64,000 bases of DNA from Fischerella sp. JS2 (GTDB lineage: Bacteria; Cyanobacteriota; Cyanobacteriia; Cyanobacteriales; Nostocaceae). This document shows, piece after piece, positions 36,301-45,562 of the stretch. Position numbers and translations under genes: made by a program. Location: assembly GCF_032393985.1 (NCBI RefSeq), contig NZ_CP135918.1, positions 372,001 to 436,000 on the forward strand, in the 5' to 3' direction. The notes under the pieces are model-generated. The model did not search any database. It was not told where the DNA came from and worked only from the letters and a program-made list of their open reading frames with translations. The number at the start of each line of letters is the position of its first letter. Within the stretch, counting starts at the first letter, position 1.

Positions 36301-37928
36301 CTGTCACTAGCATGACGGTTGACAACAATTGGGCGCAGGCGATTCATACGGTGTCCCTTTCAGACAAATACGCCCAGTGGCGTAATTATAACGAGAAGCC
36401 AAATGGTTCTGGTATTTATACATTGATTTGCCGTACACAAAGCCCGATACGCATGACCCAGGCAGAACTAGAGGCACATCCCGCTTGGCACAATTTTGGT
36501 AAACAAAAGGATGCACATCCCCCGATGCGTGGTTGGCTAGCTGCACCTCTGACAAGTCGTAACGGCAATAACCTTGGTTTAATTCAGCTTTCTGATAAAT
36601 ACGAGGGAGAGTTTGACACAGAAGACGAAGCCATTTTGGTACAACTGGCTCAGATGGCATCGACAGCTATAGACAATGCTCGACTTTACGAAGAATCTCA
36701 ACGGGCCAATCGGATCAAGGATGAATTTCTGGCGGTATTGTCTCACGAATTGCGATCGCCCCTGAACCCAATTTTGGGCTGGTCTAAGTTACTCCAAACT
36801 CAGAAGGTTGATGCTGCCAAAACCGCTCAAGCCTTGAACGTCATCGAACGCAATGCCAAATTACAGGCTGGGCTAATTGAAGACTTGCTCGATGTTTCTC
36901 GGATTCTGCGGGGCAAGCTCAGCCTTCAGGTCGATCAAGTCGATTTAGCTTCGACAATTCAAGCAGCGATGGAAACAGTACGACTAGCAGCCCAAGCCAA
37001 GTCAATTGATTTGCGTTTAACAGTTTTAGATTTTGAGTTGGGAAATAATCAGAAGGTTTTAGAATCTAACGCAACCTATGAACAATCGAACAATCTTAAA
37101 CTCAAAATCCAAAATCCAAAATTCCAAGTGATGGGTGACTCAAATCGATTGCAGCAAGTGATTTGGAATCTCCTTTCCAACGCTGTCAAGTTCACGCCAC
37201 AAGGGGGACAAGTAGACCTTCGACTAGGACGCCTTGGCTCTCAAGCCCAGATTGTCGTTACTGATACAGGTAAAGGCATTTCCCCTGAGTTCCTCCCTTA
37301 CGTGTTTGATCACTTCCGCCAAGCAGATGCCGCTACAACCAGGAAATTTGGCGGATTAGGGTTAGGGCTGGCGATTGTCCGTCATTTAGTTGAACTACAT
37401 GGCGGGACAGTTCAGGCAGAAAGCCCGGGTGAAGGCCAAGGAGCAACTTTTACAGTCAGACTGCCGCTCATGCTGACTCAAAACACAACGCTTCATGATA
37501 CGCCACCGTCTGGGCAATCCCTAGATTTAAATGGTGTCAAGATTTTAGTAGTCGATGATGATGCAGATACACGGGAATTTATTGCCTTCCTACTAGAGGA
37601 ATATGGAGCAAATGTGACAGCTGTCCCATCAGCCACCGAAGCACTCGTTACTTTTACCCAGTTTCAACCAGATGTGCTATTGAGCGATATTGGCATGCCA
37701 GACGTTGATGGTTATATGTTAATGGAACAGGTGAGAACCCTGCCGCCAGAACAGGGAGGAGAAATTCTGGCGATCGCCCTGACCGCTTATGCCGCAGAAA
37801 TTGACCACCAGCAGGCGCTCAAAGTCGGCTTTCAAAGGCATGTTTCTAAGCCAGTAGATCCAGTCAAACTAATTGAAGTAATTACCAAATTAATTGGTAA
37901 AAATTACTTAGGAATAGGGAACTTTTAA
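33357..37928 (+). CDS. Hybrid sensor histidine kinase with two kinase and two receiver domains
   Basis: A 1523-residue phosphorelay protein. By residue: PAS-like 1-160; GAF 170-330; first HisKA with FFSNVSHEFRTPL (about 355) and HATPase with NLLSNAFKFT and GSGIGLSLVQEL (to about 580); a low-complexity insert (about 608-675); receiver with HILLADDNADMR and LTDIMMP (about 680-800); PAS (about 820-930); GAF (about 950-1110); second HisKA with LAVLSHELRSPLNP (about 1127) and HATPase with NLLSNAVKFTPQGG and LGLGLAIVRHL; C-terminal receiver with ILVVDDDADTREF, LSDIGMP and SKPVDP (about 1395-1515). Both His and both receiver Asp sites are intact. No membrane helices, so it is cytosolic. Signal unknown. 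The first insert is tandem repeat DNA, and a second short repeat insert lies near residues 1226-1258. Confidence 0.95.
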   Translation: MTEKGRAITTEEIFAGGGEMGMLMRSLDWSQTPLGAVSQWTQSLKTCVRIMLTSRQAMFVWWGEELINLYNDAYKAIVGGKHPEALGQPASHVWREIWDQVGPRAESAMLNNEGTYDEALLLIMERNGYPEETYYTFSYSPVPNDQGGTGGIICANTDDTQRMISERQLALLRELAAKTADARTFDEACTVSAICLETNPYDLPFAMIYLVDPDKQHVFLAGTCGIERDHAAVPQTVDIDSDSVWPFAEVIKTQKACLVSHLAATFSSLPTGAWQQPPHQAVAVPIAASGNTGRAGILVAGLNPFRLFDDNYQRFIDLVAAQIAASIANAQAYEEERKRAEALAEIDRAKTVFFSNVSHEFRTPLTLMLGPLEETLANPSGPLPCDREQLEIVHRNSLRLLKLVNTLLDFSRIEAGRVQAAYEPTDLAMLTTDLAAVFRSAIERAGMRLVVDCPPLPEKVYVDQQMWEKIVLNLLSNAFKFTFEGEIVVALRYCRDHIELEVQDTGTGIPAEEIPHLFERFHRVQGARGRTYEGSGIGLSLVQELVRLHGGTIDVTSVVDQGTSFTVSIPTGYAHLPRECIKASSSSVLTTISAASYVEEAIRWLPEEDGEIGRLGDGKKEDGELGTPTPPREWGLGAMGGWGTRHPHFPKRVGIRGNGEKDFTPPPHHPTTPPQKAHILLADDNADMRDYVKRLLLSQGYEVEAVTDGVAALATVHQQMPDLVLTDIMMPKLDGLGLLQELRAKPNTREIPIILLSARAGEESRIEGLETGADDYLIKPFSARELLARVEANLKMAQMRQEVLRQEQELRIQTEAAHNQISKILESITDAFVAFDRQWQYTYVNEQAIRLLHKTREELLGKQVWEEVFPQQVGTLGYQELHRAINEQVSVIFEEFSQSIGKWLEVHAYPSPDGIAVYFRDITDRKCVEAERARLLEREQQQTRRLQKLAEASLTINSTLSLNERLQLITELARDLIEAHQSVTSMTVDNNWAQAIHTVSLSDKYAQWRNYNEKPNGSGIYTLICRTQSPIRMTQAELEAHPAWHNFGKQKDAHPPMRGWLAAPLTSRNGNNLGLIQLSDKYEGEFDTEDEAILVQLAQMASTAIDNARLYEESQRANRIKDEFLAVLSHELRSPLNPILGWSKLLQTQKVDAAKTAQALNVIERNAKLQAGLIEDLLDVSRILRGKLSLQVDQVDLASTIQAAMETVRLAAQAKSIDLRLTVLDFELGNNQKVLESNATYEQSNNLKLKIQNPKFQVMGDSNRLQQVIWNLLSNAVKFTPQGGQVDLRLGRLGSQAQIVVTDTGKGISPEFLPYVFDHFRQADAATTRKFGGLGLGLAIVRHLVELHGGTVQAESPGEGQGATFTVRLPLMLTQNTTLHDTPPSGQSLDLNGVKILVVDDDADTREFIAFLLEEYGANVTAVPSATEALVTFTQFQPDVLLSDIGMPDVDGYMLMEQVRTLPPEQGGEILAIALTAYAAEIDHQQALKVGFQRHVSKPVDPVKLIEVITKLIGKNYLGIGNF
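35221..35336. repeat. 58-nt tandem repeat (two copies) inside the kinase gene
   Basis: Copies at 35221-35278 and 35279-35336 begin ATGGGGAACTCGGC and include CAAGGGAGTGGGGATTAGGGG (second copy slightly diverged). Because 58 is not a multiple of 3, the copies are read in different frames: GELGTPTPPREWG and then GTRHPHFPKRVGI. The frame of the kinase is preserved after the insert. G-rich on this strand. Confidence 0.9.
37078..37126. repeat. LTRR-type heptamer repeat inside the kinase gene
   Basis: Contains AAAATCCAAAATCCAAAATT at 37104-37123, the intergenic heptamer of this genome, inside the second HATPase domain, where it encodes KIQNPKFQ. The frame is preserved. Confidence 0.75.
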
Positions 37929-38075
37929 CTGGGAACGGGGAACAGGATTAACTTTGCAGCAAACTCATAATCAATCGGCGTGCATCGGTGTGCATCTGTG
38001 TTCGTTAGACTTTTTATCCCCTTGCTGTGGGCAATTGCTCGTAAGGGTCTAGTTTAAACATGAGTTTAAAAGTAC

Positions 38076-38096
38076 GGCTGACCTTGCTTGTCAGCC
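38076..38096. promoter_or_regulatory. Hairpin in the gyrA leader/upstream region
   Basis: GGCTGAC-CTTGCTT-GTCAGCC, a perfect 7-bp stem, 124 nt before the gyrA start. It could be in the 5' leader. No T-run on the plus strand, so termination of the kinase transcript is not supported. Function unknown. Confidence 0.4.
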
Positions 38097-38220
38097 AAAA
38101 ATAGACAATATGTGCTAAAATTGTAACAAATTATGGCAATTATTCAAGCTTAGTTTGTAATAATTTTGCTTATTTTCGCTTTAATCGCTAAAACTAGCCA
38201 TTATTGGAGTTTTTTAGGTT

Positions 38221-40803
38221 ATGACAACCTCTCAGGAGAGGATTATCCCCACGGATCTGCGAAACGAAATGTCCAGGTCTTACCTGGAATATGCCATGAG
38301 CGTCATCGTTGGGCGGGCGCTGCCAGATGCCAGGGATGGTCTGAAACCTGTCCATCGGCGTATCCTTTACGCCATGCATGAGTTGGGGTTGACCTCAGAC
38401 CGTCCCTTCCGTAAATGCGCGCGTGTTGTGGGGGAAGTTTTGGGTAAATATCACCCCCACGGCGACACAGCAGTGTATGACGCCTTAGTGCGGATGGCGC
38501 AGGATTTTTCGATGCGATCGCCTTTAATTGAAGGGCATGGTAATTTTGGCTCTGTAGATAACGACCCACCGGCGGCAATGCGTTACACCGAATGCCGCTT
38601 ACAAGCTTTAACCAGCGATGCTCTGCTGCAAGACATCGAATCGGAAACTGTAGATTTTGTCAACAACTTCGACGGTTCTCAGCAAGAACCGACGGTCTTA
38701 CCCGCACGAGTACCGCAGTTGTTATTGAATGGTTCCTCCGGAATCGCTGTAGGGATGGCAACTAACATCCCACCTCATAACTTGGGTGAATTGATTGATG
38801 GGTTAGTAGCACTAATTCATAACCCAGAAATAACTAATACCCATTTAATGCAGTATATCCACGGACCCGACTTTCCGACTGGTGGTCACATTCTTGGTAC
38901 TGCGGCAATTAAAGAAGCCTACACCACCGGACGTGGTTCGATAACGATGCGGGGTGTAGCAAATATTGAAACCATCGAAATGCGGGGGCGACCGGAAAGG
39001 GAAGCGATTATTATTACCGAGTTGCCCTACCAAACCAACAAAGCAGCGTTAATTGAGAAAATCGCTGAGTTGGTAAATGAAAAACGCATTGAGGGAATAG
39101 CTGATATCCGGGATGAAAGCGATCGCGATGGAATGCGAATTGTGATCGAACTCAAGCGCGATGCTTATCCCCGTGTAGTTCTGAACAATCTCTACAAGCA
39201 AACGCCTCTGCAAGCTAATTTTGGGGCAAATATGCTGGCGTTGGTGAACGGAGAACCCCAGATCCTCACCATCAAGCAGTTTTTACAAGTATTTCTGGAT
39301 TTTCGTGTAGAAGCGATCACCAGACGCACCCAATATGAACTGCGCAAAGCAGAAGAACGCGACCATATTTTGCAAGGGTTGTTGATTGCCTTATCTCATC
39401 TAGATGCAATTATTGCTTTAATTCGCCACGCTGCTGATACACCGACAGCAAAAGGAGAGTTAATCACAACTTATGGGTTGTCAGAAGCACAAGCAGATGC
39501 AATTTTACAAATGCAACTGCGGCGATTAACAGCCTTAGAAGCAGATAAAATCCGCCACGAACATGAACAATTGCAAGTCCAAATCGCCGACTTGCAAGAT
39601 ATTCTGGCAAAGCGGGAACGGATACTGCACATTATTGAAACCGAAATTCAGTATCTTAAAAATAAATTCGCTACACCACGGCGTACGATCATTACTCACG
39701 GCGAAGGCGATTTAGAAGATATAGACCTGATCGCCAACGAAAAAGCTGTCATTTTAATCACCGAACAAGGCTATATCAAACGGATGCCCGTCAACACCTT
39801 TGAAGCCCAAAACCGCGCCACTAGAGGTAAAGCTGCTGCCAAAGTCAAAGACGATGATGGTGTCGAACATTTCTTGACTTGCTGTGACCACGATAGCTTG
39901 TTATTCTTTAGCGATCGCGGTGTAGTTTACTGCCTCAAAGCCTACCAAATTCCTGTAGGTTCCCGTACCAGTCGCGGCACACCAATTGTACAGATGCTGC
40001 CCATTCCCAAAGAAGAAAAAATTACTTCCATCGTACCTGTCAGTGAGTTTACCAGCGATGAATATTTGGTCATGCTCACCAAAGGTGGCAATATCAAGAA
40101 AACCGTATTGGAAGCCTTTAGTCATATTCGTGCCAACGGCTTAATAGCCATTACCCTAGAAGAAGGCGATCAACTGCGCTGGGTAAGACGGGCAAAAGTC
40201 GAAGACAGCGTGATCATTGGTTCCCGTCAAGGTATGGCCATTCACTTCCGCTGCGATCATGAACAACTGCGTCCTCTGGGTCGTGCCACCCGTGGCGTGA
40301 AAGCTATGAAACTCAAGAATGGTGATGAATTGGTTGGTATGGATATTCTACCCGCCGCGATTCTAGATAATTTGACCCCAGTCTCAGAGGCAGAAATCGA
40401 AGAGATCGAAACCGAAGATATCGAAATAGAAGAATCCGCAGAAGTACCAGGCAACGGTCATCATGGTCCTTGGGTATTAGTAATTACAATCGGAGGCTAC
40501 GGTAAACGCGTACCCGTTGCTCAGTTCCGCTTGCAAAACCGGGCTGGGCAAGGTTTAATGGCCACCAAATTCAAGAGTCGCAAAATCAAAGACCAACTAG
40601 CCAACTTACACATTGTCAACAACGACGATGAAATTATGATGGTCACAAGTCGCGGTATCATCATTAGACAGGCAGTAAATGCGATTTCCGTCCAGTCTCG
40701 TTCTGCTACAGGCGTCCGTGTACAACGTCTGGACGAAGACGATGTCATTACAGGGGTAGCGATAGTTCCTCCCGATACTGGTGATGCGACAGAAACAGAG
40801 TAA
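38221..40803 (+). CDS. gyrA: DNA gyrase subunit A
   Basis: Gyrase A cuts and rejoins DNA to introduce negative supercoils together with GyrB. The 860-residue protein has the winged-helix core with [36 protein letters not shown] and the catalytic tyrosine in [10 protein letters not shown] (about residue 123). The quinolone-determining loop reads [10 protein letters not shown], i.e. no classical acidic change is lost. A coiled-coil follows (about 430-480), then the C-terminal beta-pinwheel, whose GyrA box is divergent (QNRATRG). An acidic insert, [14 protein letters not shown], lies near residue 725. Some cyanobacteria carry ParC-like paralogues; GyrA is preferred. A GGCTGAC/GTCAGCC stem lies 125 nt upstream. 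Confidence 0.95.
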   Translation: MTTSQERIIPTDLRNEMSRSYLEYAMSVIVGRALPDARDGLKPVHRRILYAMHELGLTSDRPFRKCARVVGEVLGKYHPHGDTAVYDALVRMAQDFSMRSPLIEGHGNFGSVDNDPPAAMRYTECRLQALTSDALLQDIESETVDFVNNFDGSQQEPTVLPARVPQLLLNGSSGIAVGMATNIPPHNLGELIDGLVALIHNPEITNTHLMQYIHGPDFPTGGHILGTAAIKEAYTTGRGSITMRGVANIETIEMRGRPEREAIIITELPYQTNKAALIEKIAELVNEKRIEGIADIRDESDRDGMRIVIELKRDAYPRVVLNNLYKQTPLQANFGANMLALVNGEPQILTIKQFLQVFLDFRVEAITRRTQYELRKAEERDHILQGLLIALSHLDAIIALIRHAADTPTAKGELITTYGLSEAQADAILQMQLRRLTALEADKIRHEHEQLQVQIADLQDILAKRERILHIIETEIQYLKNKFATPRRTIITHGEGDLEDIDLIANEKAVILITEQGYIKRMPVNTFEAQNRATRGKAAAKVKDDDGVEHFLTCCDHDSLLFFSDRGVVYCLKAYQIPVGSRTSRGTPIVQMLPIPKEEKITSIVPVSEFTSDEYLVMLTKGGNIKKTVLEAFSHIRANGLIAITLEEGDQLRWVRRAKVEDSVIIGSRQGMAIHFRCDHEQLRPLGRATRGVKAMKLKNGDELVGMDILPAAILDNLTPVSEAEIEEIETEDIEIEESAEVPGNGHHGPWVLVITIGGYGKRVPVAQFRLQNRAGQGLMATKFKSRKIKDQLANLHIVNNDDEIMMVTSRGIIIRQAVNAISVQSRSATGVRVQRLDEDDVITGVAIVPPDTGDATETE

Positions 40804-40864
40804 GGATAAAGGATGAAGGGTGTAGACGCGCTTTCTTCGGCTTCAAGGTAGAGTAGGGTGAAGT

Positions 40865-42469
40865 ATGAAGTATCCAAGAAAAAACTTTATCCTTTACAGT
40901 TCCTGTTTATTAAGTGGTATTTTCATGGGGCTTACCGTCGCCCCAGTCAATGCCTGGTTTTTGGCATGGGTAGCCTTAGCACCTCTCTGGTATTTGGTAG
41001 TTAATGCTACATCCAGCCCAAAGCAATCTCCCCCTCTTTTGGCCTTAATCTGGGGTATCGGTTATCACGGTATAGCCCTATCCTGGATTACAGGGATTCA
41101 CCCCATGACATGGATGGGGGTTCCTTGGTTAGCAAGCCTAGCAATAGCTATTTTTTGCTGGATATTTATCACCCTTTGGGGCGCTGCATCCGTAGCGTTG
41201 TGGGCAACAGGGATAAGGATAATTTGTAAGTCTATCCAAAAACCCTACGCTCGTGTTCTGATTGGTACAGCCCTGTGGTGTGGCATCGAGGCTATATGGA
41301 GTTGGGGAGCTTTATTTTGGAGTTCTCTTTCCTACACACAAAGCCCGTATAATCTCGTAATTATCCATCTTGGGCAACTTTCAGGGCCTTATGCCGTAAC
41401 AGCTGCGATCGTCGCCGTCAATGGCTTGATTGCAGAAGCGTGTTTAAACCACAAAGGCGCGAAGGACGCAAAGGGAATTTTCTTCGCGTCCTTCGTGTCT
41501 TCGCGGTTCATTAATAAATATCTCATCACCGCCACAGCATTACTAATCTCCCTACACCTACTCGGTCTTAGCTTATACACCCGCCCCCTAATTCAACCAC
41601 CAGCCACAGCCCTCAAGATTGGAATAATTCAAGGTAATATTCCTAACCACATTAAACTTTATCAAGAAGGCTTACGTCGCGCTTTAGAAGGATACACCAG
41701 TGGGTATCTAAGCTTAGTGACTCAAGGAGTTGATGCAGTACTAACACCGGAAGGGGCTTTACCTTTCTTCCAGCGTCACATTATAAGTAGTTCCTTAGTG
41801 GCAGCAGTGCGTTCCCAAGGAGTTGTGGCTTGGATTGGTGGTTTTGGCGAAAAGGGAAAAAGTTATACAAATAGTTTGCTGACTGTCACAGGTGACGGTG
41901 AGGTTTTTAGTCGTTACGACAAGGTAAAGTTAGTACCGATTGGTGAGTACGTCCCCTTTGAAGAACTTTTAGGGGGTATTATTAGTCGCTTGTCACCTTT
42001 GGATGAACACCAAGTTCCTGGTTCACCAAATCAAATTTTTAACACGCCTTTCGGTCGTGCGATCGCAGGCATTTGTTATGAGTCTGCTTTTCCGGAAGTA
42101 TTTCGCTATCAAGCCCAAGCAGGGGGACAGTTTATCCTCAGCTCATCTAATGATGCTCATTACAGTGCATCCATGCCAGCACAGCATCATGCCCAGGATA
42201 TCATGCGGGCAATTGAAACAGATAGATGGGCAGTACGGGCTACAAATACAGGATATTCAGCTTTTGTAGATCCCCACGGTAGAACAGTATGGATATCGCA
42301 ACATAATACCTACGAGGTTCACGCTGAAACAATTTATCGTCGCCAGACGCAGACTTTATATGTGCGTTGGGGTGATTGGTTAACGCCGTTGTTACTAATA
42401 TCAGCAACAGGAGTATGGCTGTTCAATTTCTTGACTGTCCAACTCTCACGCAAGCAGGGGCTGAACTAG
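40865..42469 (+). CDS. lnt: Apolipoprotein N-acyltransferase Lnt
   Basis: Lnt adds the third acyl chain to the N-terminal cysteine of lipoproteins in the inner membrane. The 534-residue protein has six or so N-terminal membrane helices and a C-terminal nitrilase-fold domain from about residue 250. The catalytic triad is visible: Glu in LTPEGALPFF, Lys in YDKVKLVPIGEYVPFE and Cys in AGICYESAFPE. A final helix follows (about 505-525). Residues about 195-217 (LNHKGAKDAKGIFFASF region) are encoded by an inserted hairpin repeat. The gene follows gyrA by 61 nt including repeat DNA, and its last 47 nt overlap the convergent VirB9-like gene. Confidence 0.94.
   Translation: MKYPRKNFILYSSCLLSGIFMGLTVAPVNAWFLAWVALAPLWYLVVNATSSPKQSPPLLALIWGIGYHGIALSWITGIHPMTWMGVPWLASLAIAIFCWIFITLWGAASVALWATGIRIICKSIQKPYARVLIGTALWCGIEAIWSWGALFWSSLSYTQSPYNLVIIHLGQLSGPYAVTAAIVAVNGLIAEACLNHKGAKDAKGIFFASFVSSRFINKYLITATALLISLHLLGLSLYTRPLIQPPATALKIGIIQGNIPNHIKLYQEGLRRALEGYTSGYLSLVTQGVDAVLTPEGALPFFQRHIISSSLVAAVRSQGVVAWIGGFGEKGKSYTNSLLTVTGDGEVFSRYDKVKLVPIGEYVPFEELLGGIISRLSPLDEHQVPGSPNQIFNTPFGRAIAGICYESAFPEVFRYQAQAGGQFILSSSNDAHYSASMPAQHHAQDIMRAIETDRWAVRATNTGYSAFVDPHGRTVWISQHNTYEVHAETIYRRQTQTLYVRWGDWLTPLLLISATGVWLFNFLTVQLSRKQGLN
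41447..41508. repeat. Hairpin repeat inserted in frame in lnt
   Basis: AACCACAAAGGCGCGAAGG-type sequence with stem arms CGAAGGACGC (41460-41469) and GCGTCCTTCG (41486-41495). It encodes about 20 residues between two membrane helices of Lnt and keeps the frame. The AACCACAAAGGCGCGAAGGACGC motif is a familiar dispersed cyanobacterial repeat (from memory). Confidence 0.85.
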
Positions 42470-43010
42470 GAGAAGGAGGGTCAGGATAAATAGCTAAAGT
42501 ATGATACTCTGGAGACCCTGTATCATAAACAATGTTAAAGGTGTATAGCTTGTTTTTACCGCCTTGTTCAGTAACTACTGTTAAAAGTGTTTTATCAGTG
42601 GTGGGTAGACCAGGAATATTGATTTTTTTAATTCGTCTGAGTTGAATAACATTTGCTGCTGAATTTTTACAATCTCCGACATTATTATTACGGTCTGGGC
42701 CAAACTGCATACACATTGGCCCATCAAAATCCATTGTTACCTGGGATGGGTCGTTTAACCAAACTTTTTTAATTGTTTCTCCCGCCGGAATAAAACTTAA
42801 ATTTGTACCTTGCTGAAACCAGACGTTGATTGTAGGTATTACTCCTCCTAAACCTTGCGCTTGGCAAGAAAACATGGAACGGAGAACAGCATTATTTGCT
42901 AAGGCACGACCTGCTATGATTAAGATTGCACCTGCAAAAATCAAGGAAGTTAGAGTTAGGAGATGAGGGTTATTTGGGGGTTTGAATTGCAGGTTGATGT
43001 TATTTTTCAT
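42423..43010 (-). CDS. VirB9/TraK-like T4SS outer component (putative)
   Basis: From ATG 43010 (MKNNINLQFKPP) a 195-residue protein with a membrane or signal helix at about residues 17-38, then beta-rich sequence. NLSFIPAGETIKKVWLNDPS, RRIKKINIPG and LYTFNIVYDTG resemble the N-terminal domain of VirB9. It would join VirB10 in the periplasmic/outer core of the secretion channel. The ATG overlaps the VirB10-like stop as ATGA (43007-43010), which fixes the start over the upstream GTG/ATG options at 43067. No lipobox. The last 47 nt overlap lnt head-to-tail. The assignment is by fold pattern and position; moderately sure. Confidence 0.6.
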   Translation of the reverse strand: MKNNINLQFKPPNNPHLLTLTSLIFAGAILIIAGRALANNAVLRSMFSCQAQGLGGVIPTINVWFQQGTNLSFIPAGETIKKVWLNDPSQVTMDFDGPMCMQFGPDRNNNVGDCKNSAANVIQLRRIKKINIPGLPTTDKTLLTVVTEQGGKNKLYTFNIVYDTGSPEYHTLAIYPDPPSPSSAPACVRVGQSRN

Positions 43011-44641
43011 AGCTGCATAGTTTGATTGATATATATTTCTACTTCTTTGCCTGCTGGCAAAAACCAAATGTTAGTGCGTTGCATCGCTTGGGAAATTGCC
43101 TGTTGATTACGTTGGGTAATTTGCGGAACCACTGTTCTCACACCACCTTCCAAAATTCCAGCTAAGAGATTGCGTCGGGGATTACTGTTCGTTACAACAG
43201 TACCTGTAGCAGTTGTCGTGACTTGCGATTCTGTACGATTAAACAATTCTGCGGCTTTACCAATACCTCCTAATACGAATTGGCTAGCATCAATCATCGT
43301 GGTGGATGTCCCTCTTTTATATTGGTTGGCAACAAGAGGTTTACCTGCCGAGGCCCGAATTAGTATGGCGTTTTGTGGTAGACTTTGTTCTGTCAAATTG
43401 CCATTATTTTCTCTTACTAATTTGACTACATCTAACTGCACTAAACCTTGGTCAGAAATAGAGTTAACTTGAGTTAATAACTCAGTTTTTGCTGGTAATA
43501 CTACCTCACCATCTATAGATTTTAATGGTTCTTGTAAGCGGACTACAAATACGTTTTTCGCACCATCATCTTGATTATTTCTATTATTAGTTGATCTAGT
43601 AGTTTCTCCAAAAACAGCAGTAGCTAATACTGCTTTCACACTCGTTCCGACTCGTACTGATTTTGGACTTTTTGTTTGTGCTTGGCTAACAACAGAAGTT
43701 GATTGTTCTGGGGTATTATCCTCAGGTTGAGAATTATTTACCCGTGGTGGGATTTTGGGATTATTGACAGCTAAAGGAGTAGGACTTGTATTAGTATTGT
43801 TGGGGGTATTATTGGGTGTGGCAGTCGCTAATACTTGACCATAACTACCCAATTTCGATAGTCTTGCCCATTCCTGCAATGGATCTGGTGTGGGTTCGGG
43901 AGTAAATTGAACTGTTGGTTGTGTTTCTGGTGTGGGAACTACAGGTAAAGGTGAAACTCTTGCTTCTGAGATAGTAGACTTTGGTGGAGTTTGAGGTACT
44001 GTGACGACACGCGTTATTACCCGTGGCGGCATGTAAACTGTTTTTGTAGGTGTAGGTGTTCTTTGCAGGGCTACTCTAAGTCTATTATCTCTTGCAGTCT
44101 CCACCCCAGAAGTTGGTTGTGGCGATTTGACTTTTCCAACTCGTAATTGTTGCTGAGCTAATTTTACAGCTTGTGCTTGTTCAGCTAAAGCTAATTTGGT
44201 TTTTAAAGTCTCTAATTCTCCTTCTAGTTGTTGCAAGCGTGTTTCAGTGGATGTTTGGGGCGTTTTTGGTGCAACTATATTAGTTTTTCTGGGTTTTTGA
44301 TTGCTAGCACTCATCAATTGGGACAAAAAAGCGCCAGCTACTAAAACTAAGGCGAAAGTGGTAGTCCCTACTAAGGCTAACTTCGCAAAAGGATTGGATG
44401 AGAAGGACTGCTTGGTAGAAACTTTCGGTTCTGGAGAAGGTGAAGATGATTGTGGTAAGTTGGCTGTATCTTCTCCTACTTCTGTTTGTGTTTCGGTGAC
44501 TGGAGATTCTTGTTCAAAGCCAACCAATTTTGCCATTCGCAGTTCCCAATCAGATAATCCTAGTTCTGGTTGATAATGATCACTGATGGGAGTTTCTACA
44601 TTTTCTGGATGAGTTTCTGAAGGAATAGAATATCGAGTCAT
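43007..44641 (-). CDS. VirB10/TrbI-like T4SS protein
   Basis: A 544-residue protein that should span from cytoplasm to outer membrane. N-terminal 85 residues are polar. A single membrane helix is at about 88-112 (LALVGTTTFALVLVAGAF), followed by a coiled coil (about 130-170, TRLQQLEGELETLKTKLA) and a long Pro/Thr/Asn-rich linker (195-330). The C-terminal beta barrel (about 335-544) has the VirB10 features SVKAVLATAVF, VVLPAKTELLTQV and a final LPAGKEVEIYINQ. It is the core scaffold connecting ATPases to the channel. Genes for VirB8-like proteins are upstream and the VirB9-like gene is coupled downstream by ATGA. Confidence 0.8.
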   Translation of the reverse strand: MTRYSIPSETHPENVETPISDHYQPELGLSDWELRMAKLVGFEQESPVTETQTEVGEDTANLPQSSSPSPEPKVSTKQSFSSNPFAKLALVGTTTFALVLVAGAFLSQLMSASNQKPRKTNIVAPKTPQTSTETRLQQLEGELETLKTKLALAEQAQAVKLAQQQLRVGKVKSPQPTSGVETARDNRLRVALQRTPTPTKTVYMPPRVITRVVTVPQTPPKSTISEARVSPLPVVPTPETQPTVQFTPEPTPDPLQEWARLSKLGSYGQVLATATPNNTPNNTNTSPTPLAVNNPKIPPRVNNSQPEDNTPEQSTSVVSQAQTKSPKSVRVGTSVKAVLATAVFGETTRSTNNRNNQDDGAKNVFVVRLQEPLKSIDGEVVLPAKTELLTQVNSISDQGLVQLDVVKLVRENNGNLTEQSLPQNAILIRASAGKPLVANQYKRGTSTTMIDASQFVLGGIGKAAELFNRTESQVTTTATGTVVTNSNPRRNLLAGILEGGVRTVVPQITQRNQQAISQAMQRTNIWFLPAGKEVEIYINQTMQL

Positions 44642-44666
44642 AGTTAAGCTTTAGTCTATAGTTTAA

Positions 44667-45344
44667 TCAGGAACATTTGTTATCTTTGATTTCACATATA
44701 TTGTAAATTTCTAGTCTGGCTTCACCGAGGCGGTAAGCTGCTAAATGCCAAGAAAGTGGTACATCAGGTAATGTGATTTTTTGATTATCTATTGCTTGGA
44801 TTAAGATTTGTTTATTAAAGGCGATCGCTCTGCCTAACCTGTCAGAATTGCTAAATATTAATTGATGACCTTGTAACTCCACTTTCCATTTCCCATCAGC
44901 AATTTTTACTGGTTGGGAAATTCTTTGGATGACAAAAACACTTTCAGCACCTCGGTTTTCAAATTGATTAGCTGTATTCGCATTAATAATTTCTGATTGA
45001 AATTTTTGTTTTACATCACTAGTTAACAGTTCCGAACTAATTGCCCATATTGTTTCTGGTGGCTGCTCCTGAGACCAGGTTAACATCAAGGTTATTGTTT
45101 CACCTACAAAGCGCCGGATAGTATCTGGATACCGTTCTAAATTTTGCGTCGGATCTACCGTAATAGCACTACCATCAGCAAGTTGCACTAAACTGCGGGG
45201 TGTTAATTGCTTACTTAGCTGCTGCAACATGGAACCGTGGAACATCAGTATTAATAATGTGAAAATATTTAAACCAAAGGTTACAACAGCAAACAATGGC
45301 AAGATACTACTTTTCTTTTTATTTTCTTGTTTAAGTAACTGCAT
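44667..45344 (-). CDS. VirB8-like T4SS protein, paralogue 2
   Basis: A 225-residue bitopic protein: cytoplasmic start MQLLKQENKKKSS, membrane helix at about 15-37 (PLFAVVTFGLNIFTLLILM), then a periplasmic domain with AITVDPTQNLERYPDTIRRF and RLGRAIAFNKQILIQAID. It matches the neighbouring 45563-46387 product in the same order (membrane helix, LQL-G-ITV, IRRFVGETIT, FNK-LI-AID, LEIY), so the two arose by duplication. VirB8-type proteins assemble the periplasmic arch of the channel; that assignment rests on topology and position only. Gap of 25 nt to the VirB10-like gene. No cysteine-rich or catalytic motif. Confidence 0.55.
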   Translation of the reverse strand: MQLLKQENKKKSSILPLFAVVTFGLNIFTLLILMFHGSMLQQLSKQLTPRSLVQLADGSAITVDPTQNLERYPDTIRRFVGETITLMLTWSQEQPPETIWAISSELLTSDVKQKFQSEIINANTANQFENRGAESVFVIQRISQPVKIADGKWKVELQGHQLIFSNSDRLGRAIAFNKQILIQAIDNQKITLPDVPLSWHLAAYRLGEARLEIYNICEIKDNKCS

Positions 45345-45562
45345 TGATAATTAACTCTATACTGAAGAAAGGCAGAGGGCAGAAGGAAGACAAGATATTT
45401 TTTGTGATCTGGCACAGGTTTTAAAGACATAATTGCCAATTATCTAAGTAAGTCGGTAGGAATAAACATAACGCGAGTTACGAAAAGTAAACATGTACCA
45501 AACCCTCACCAATGACGAATGACAAATGACAGCCCCAACTAGTTAGCTTTATTTGTGCTGAC

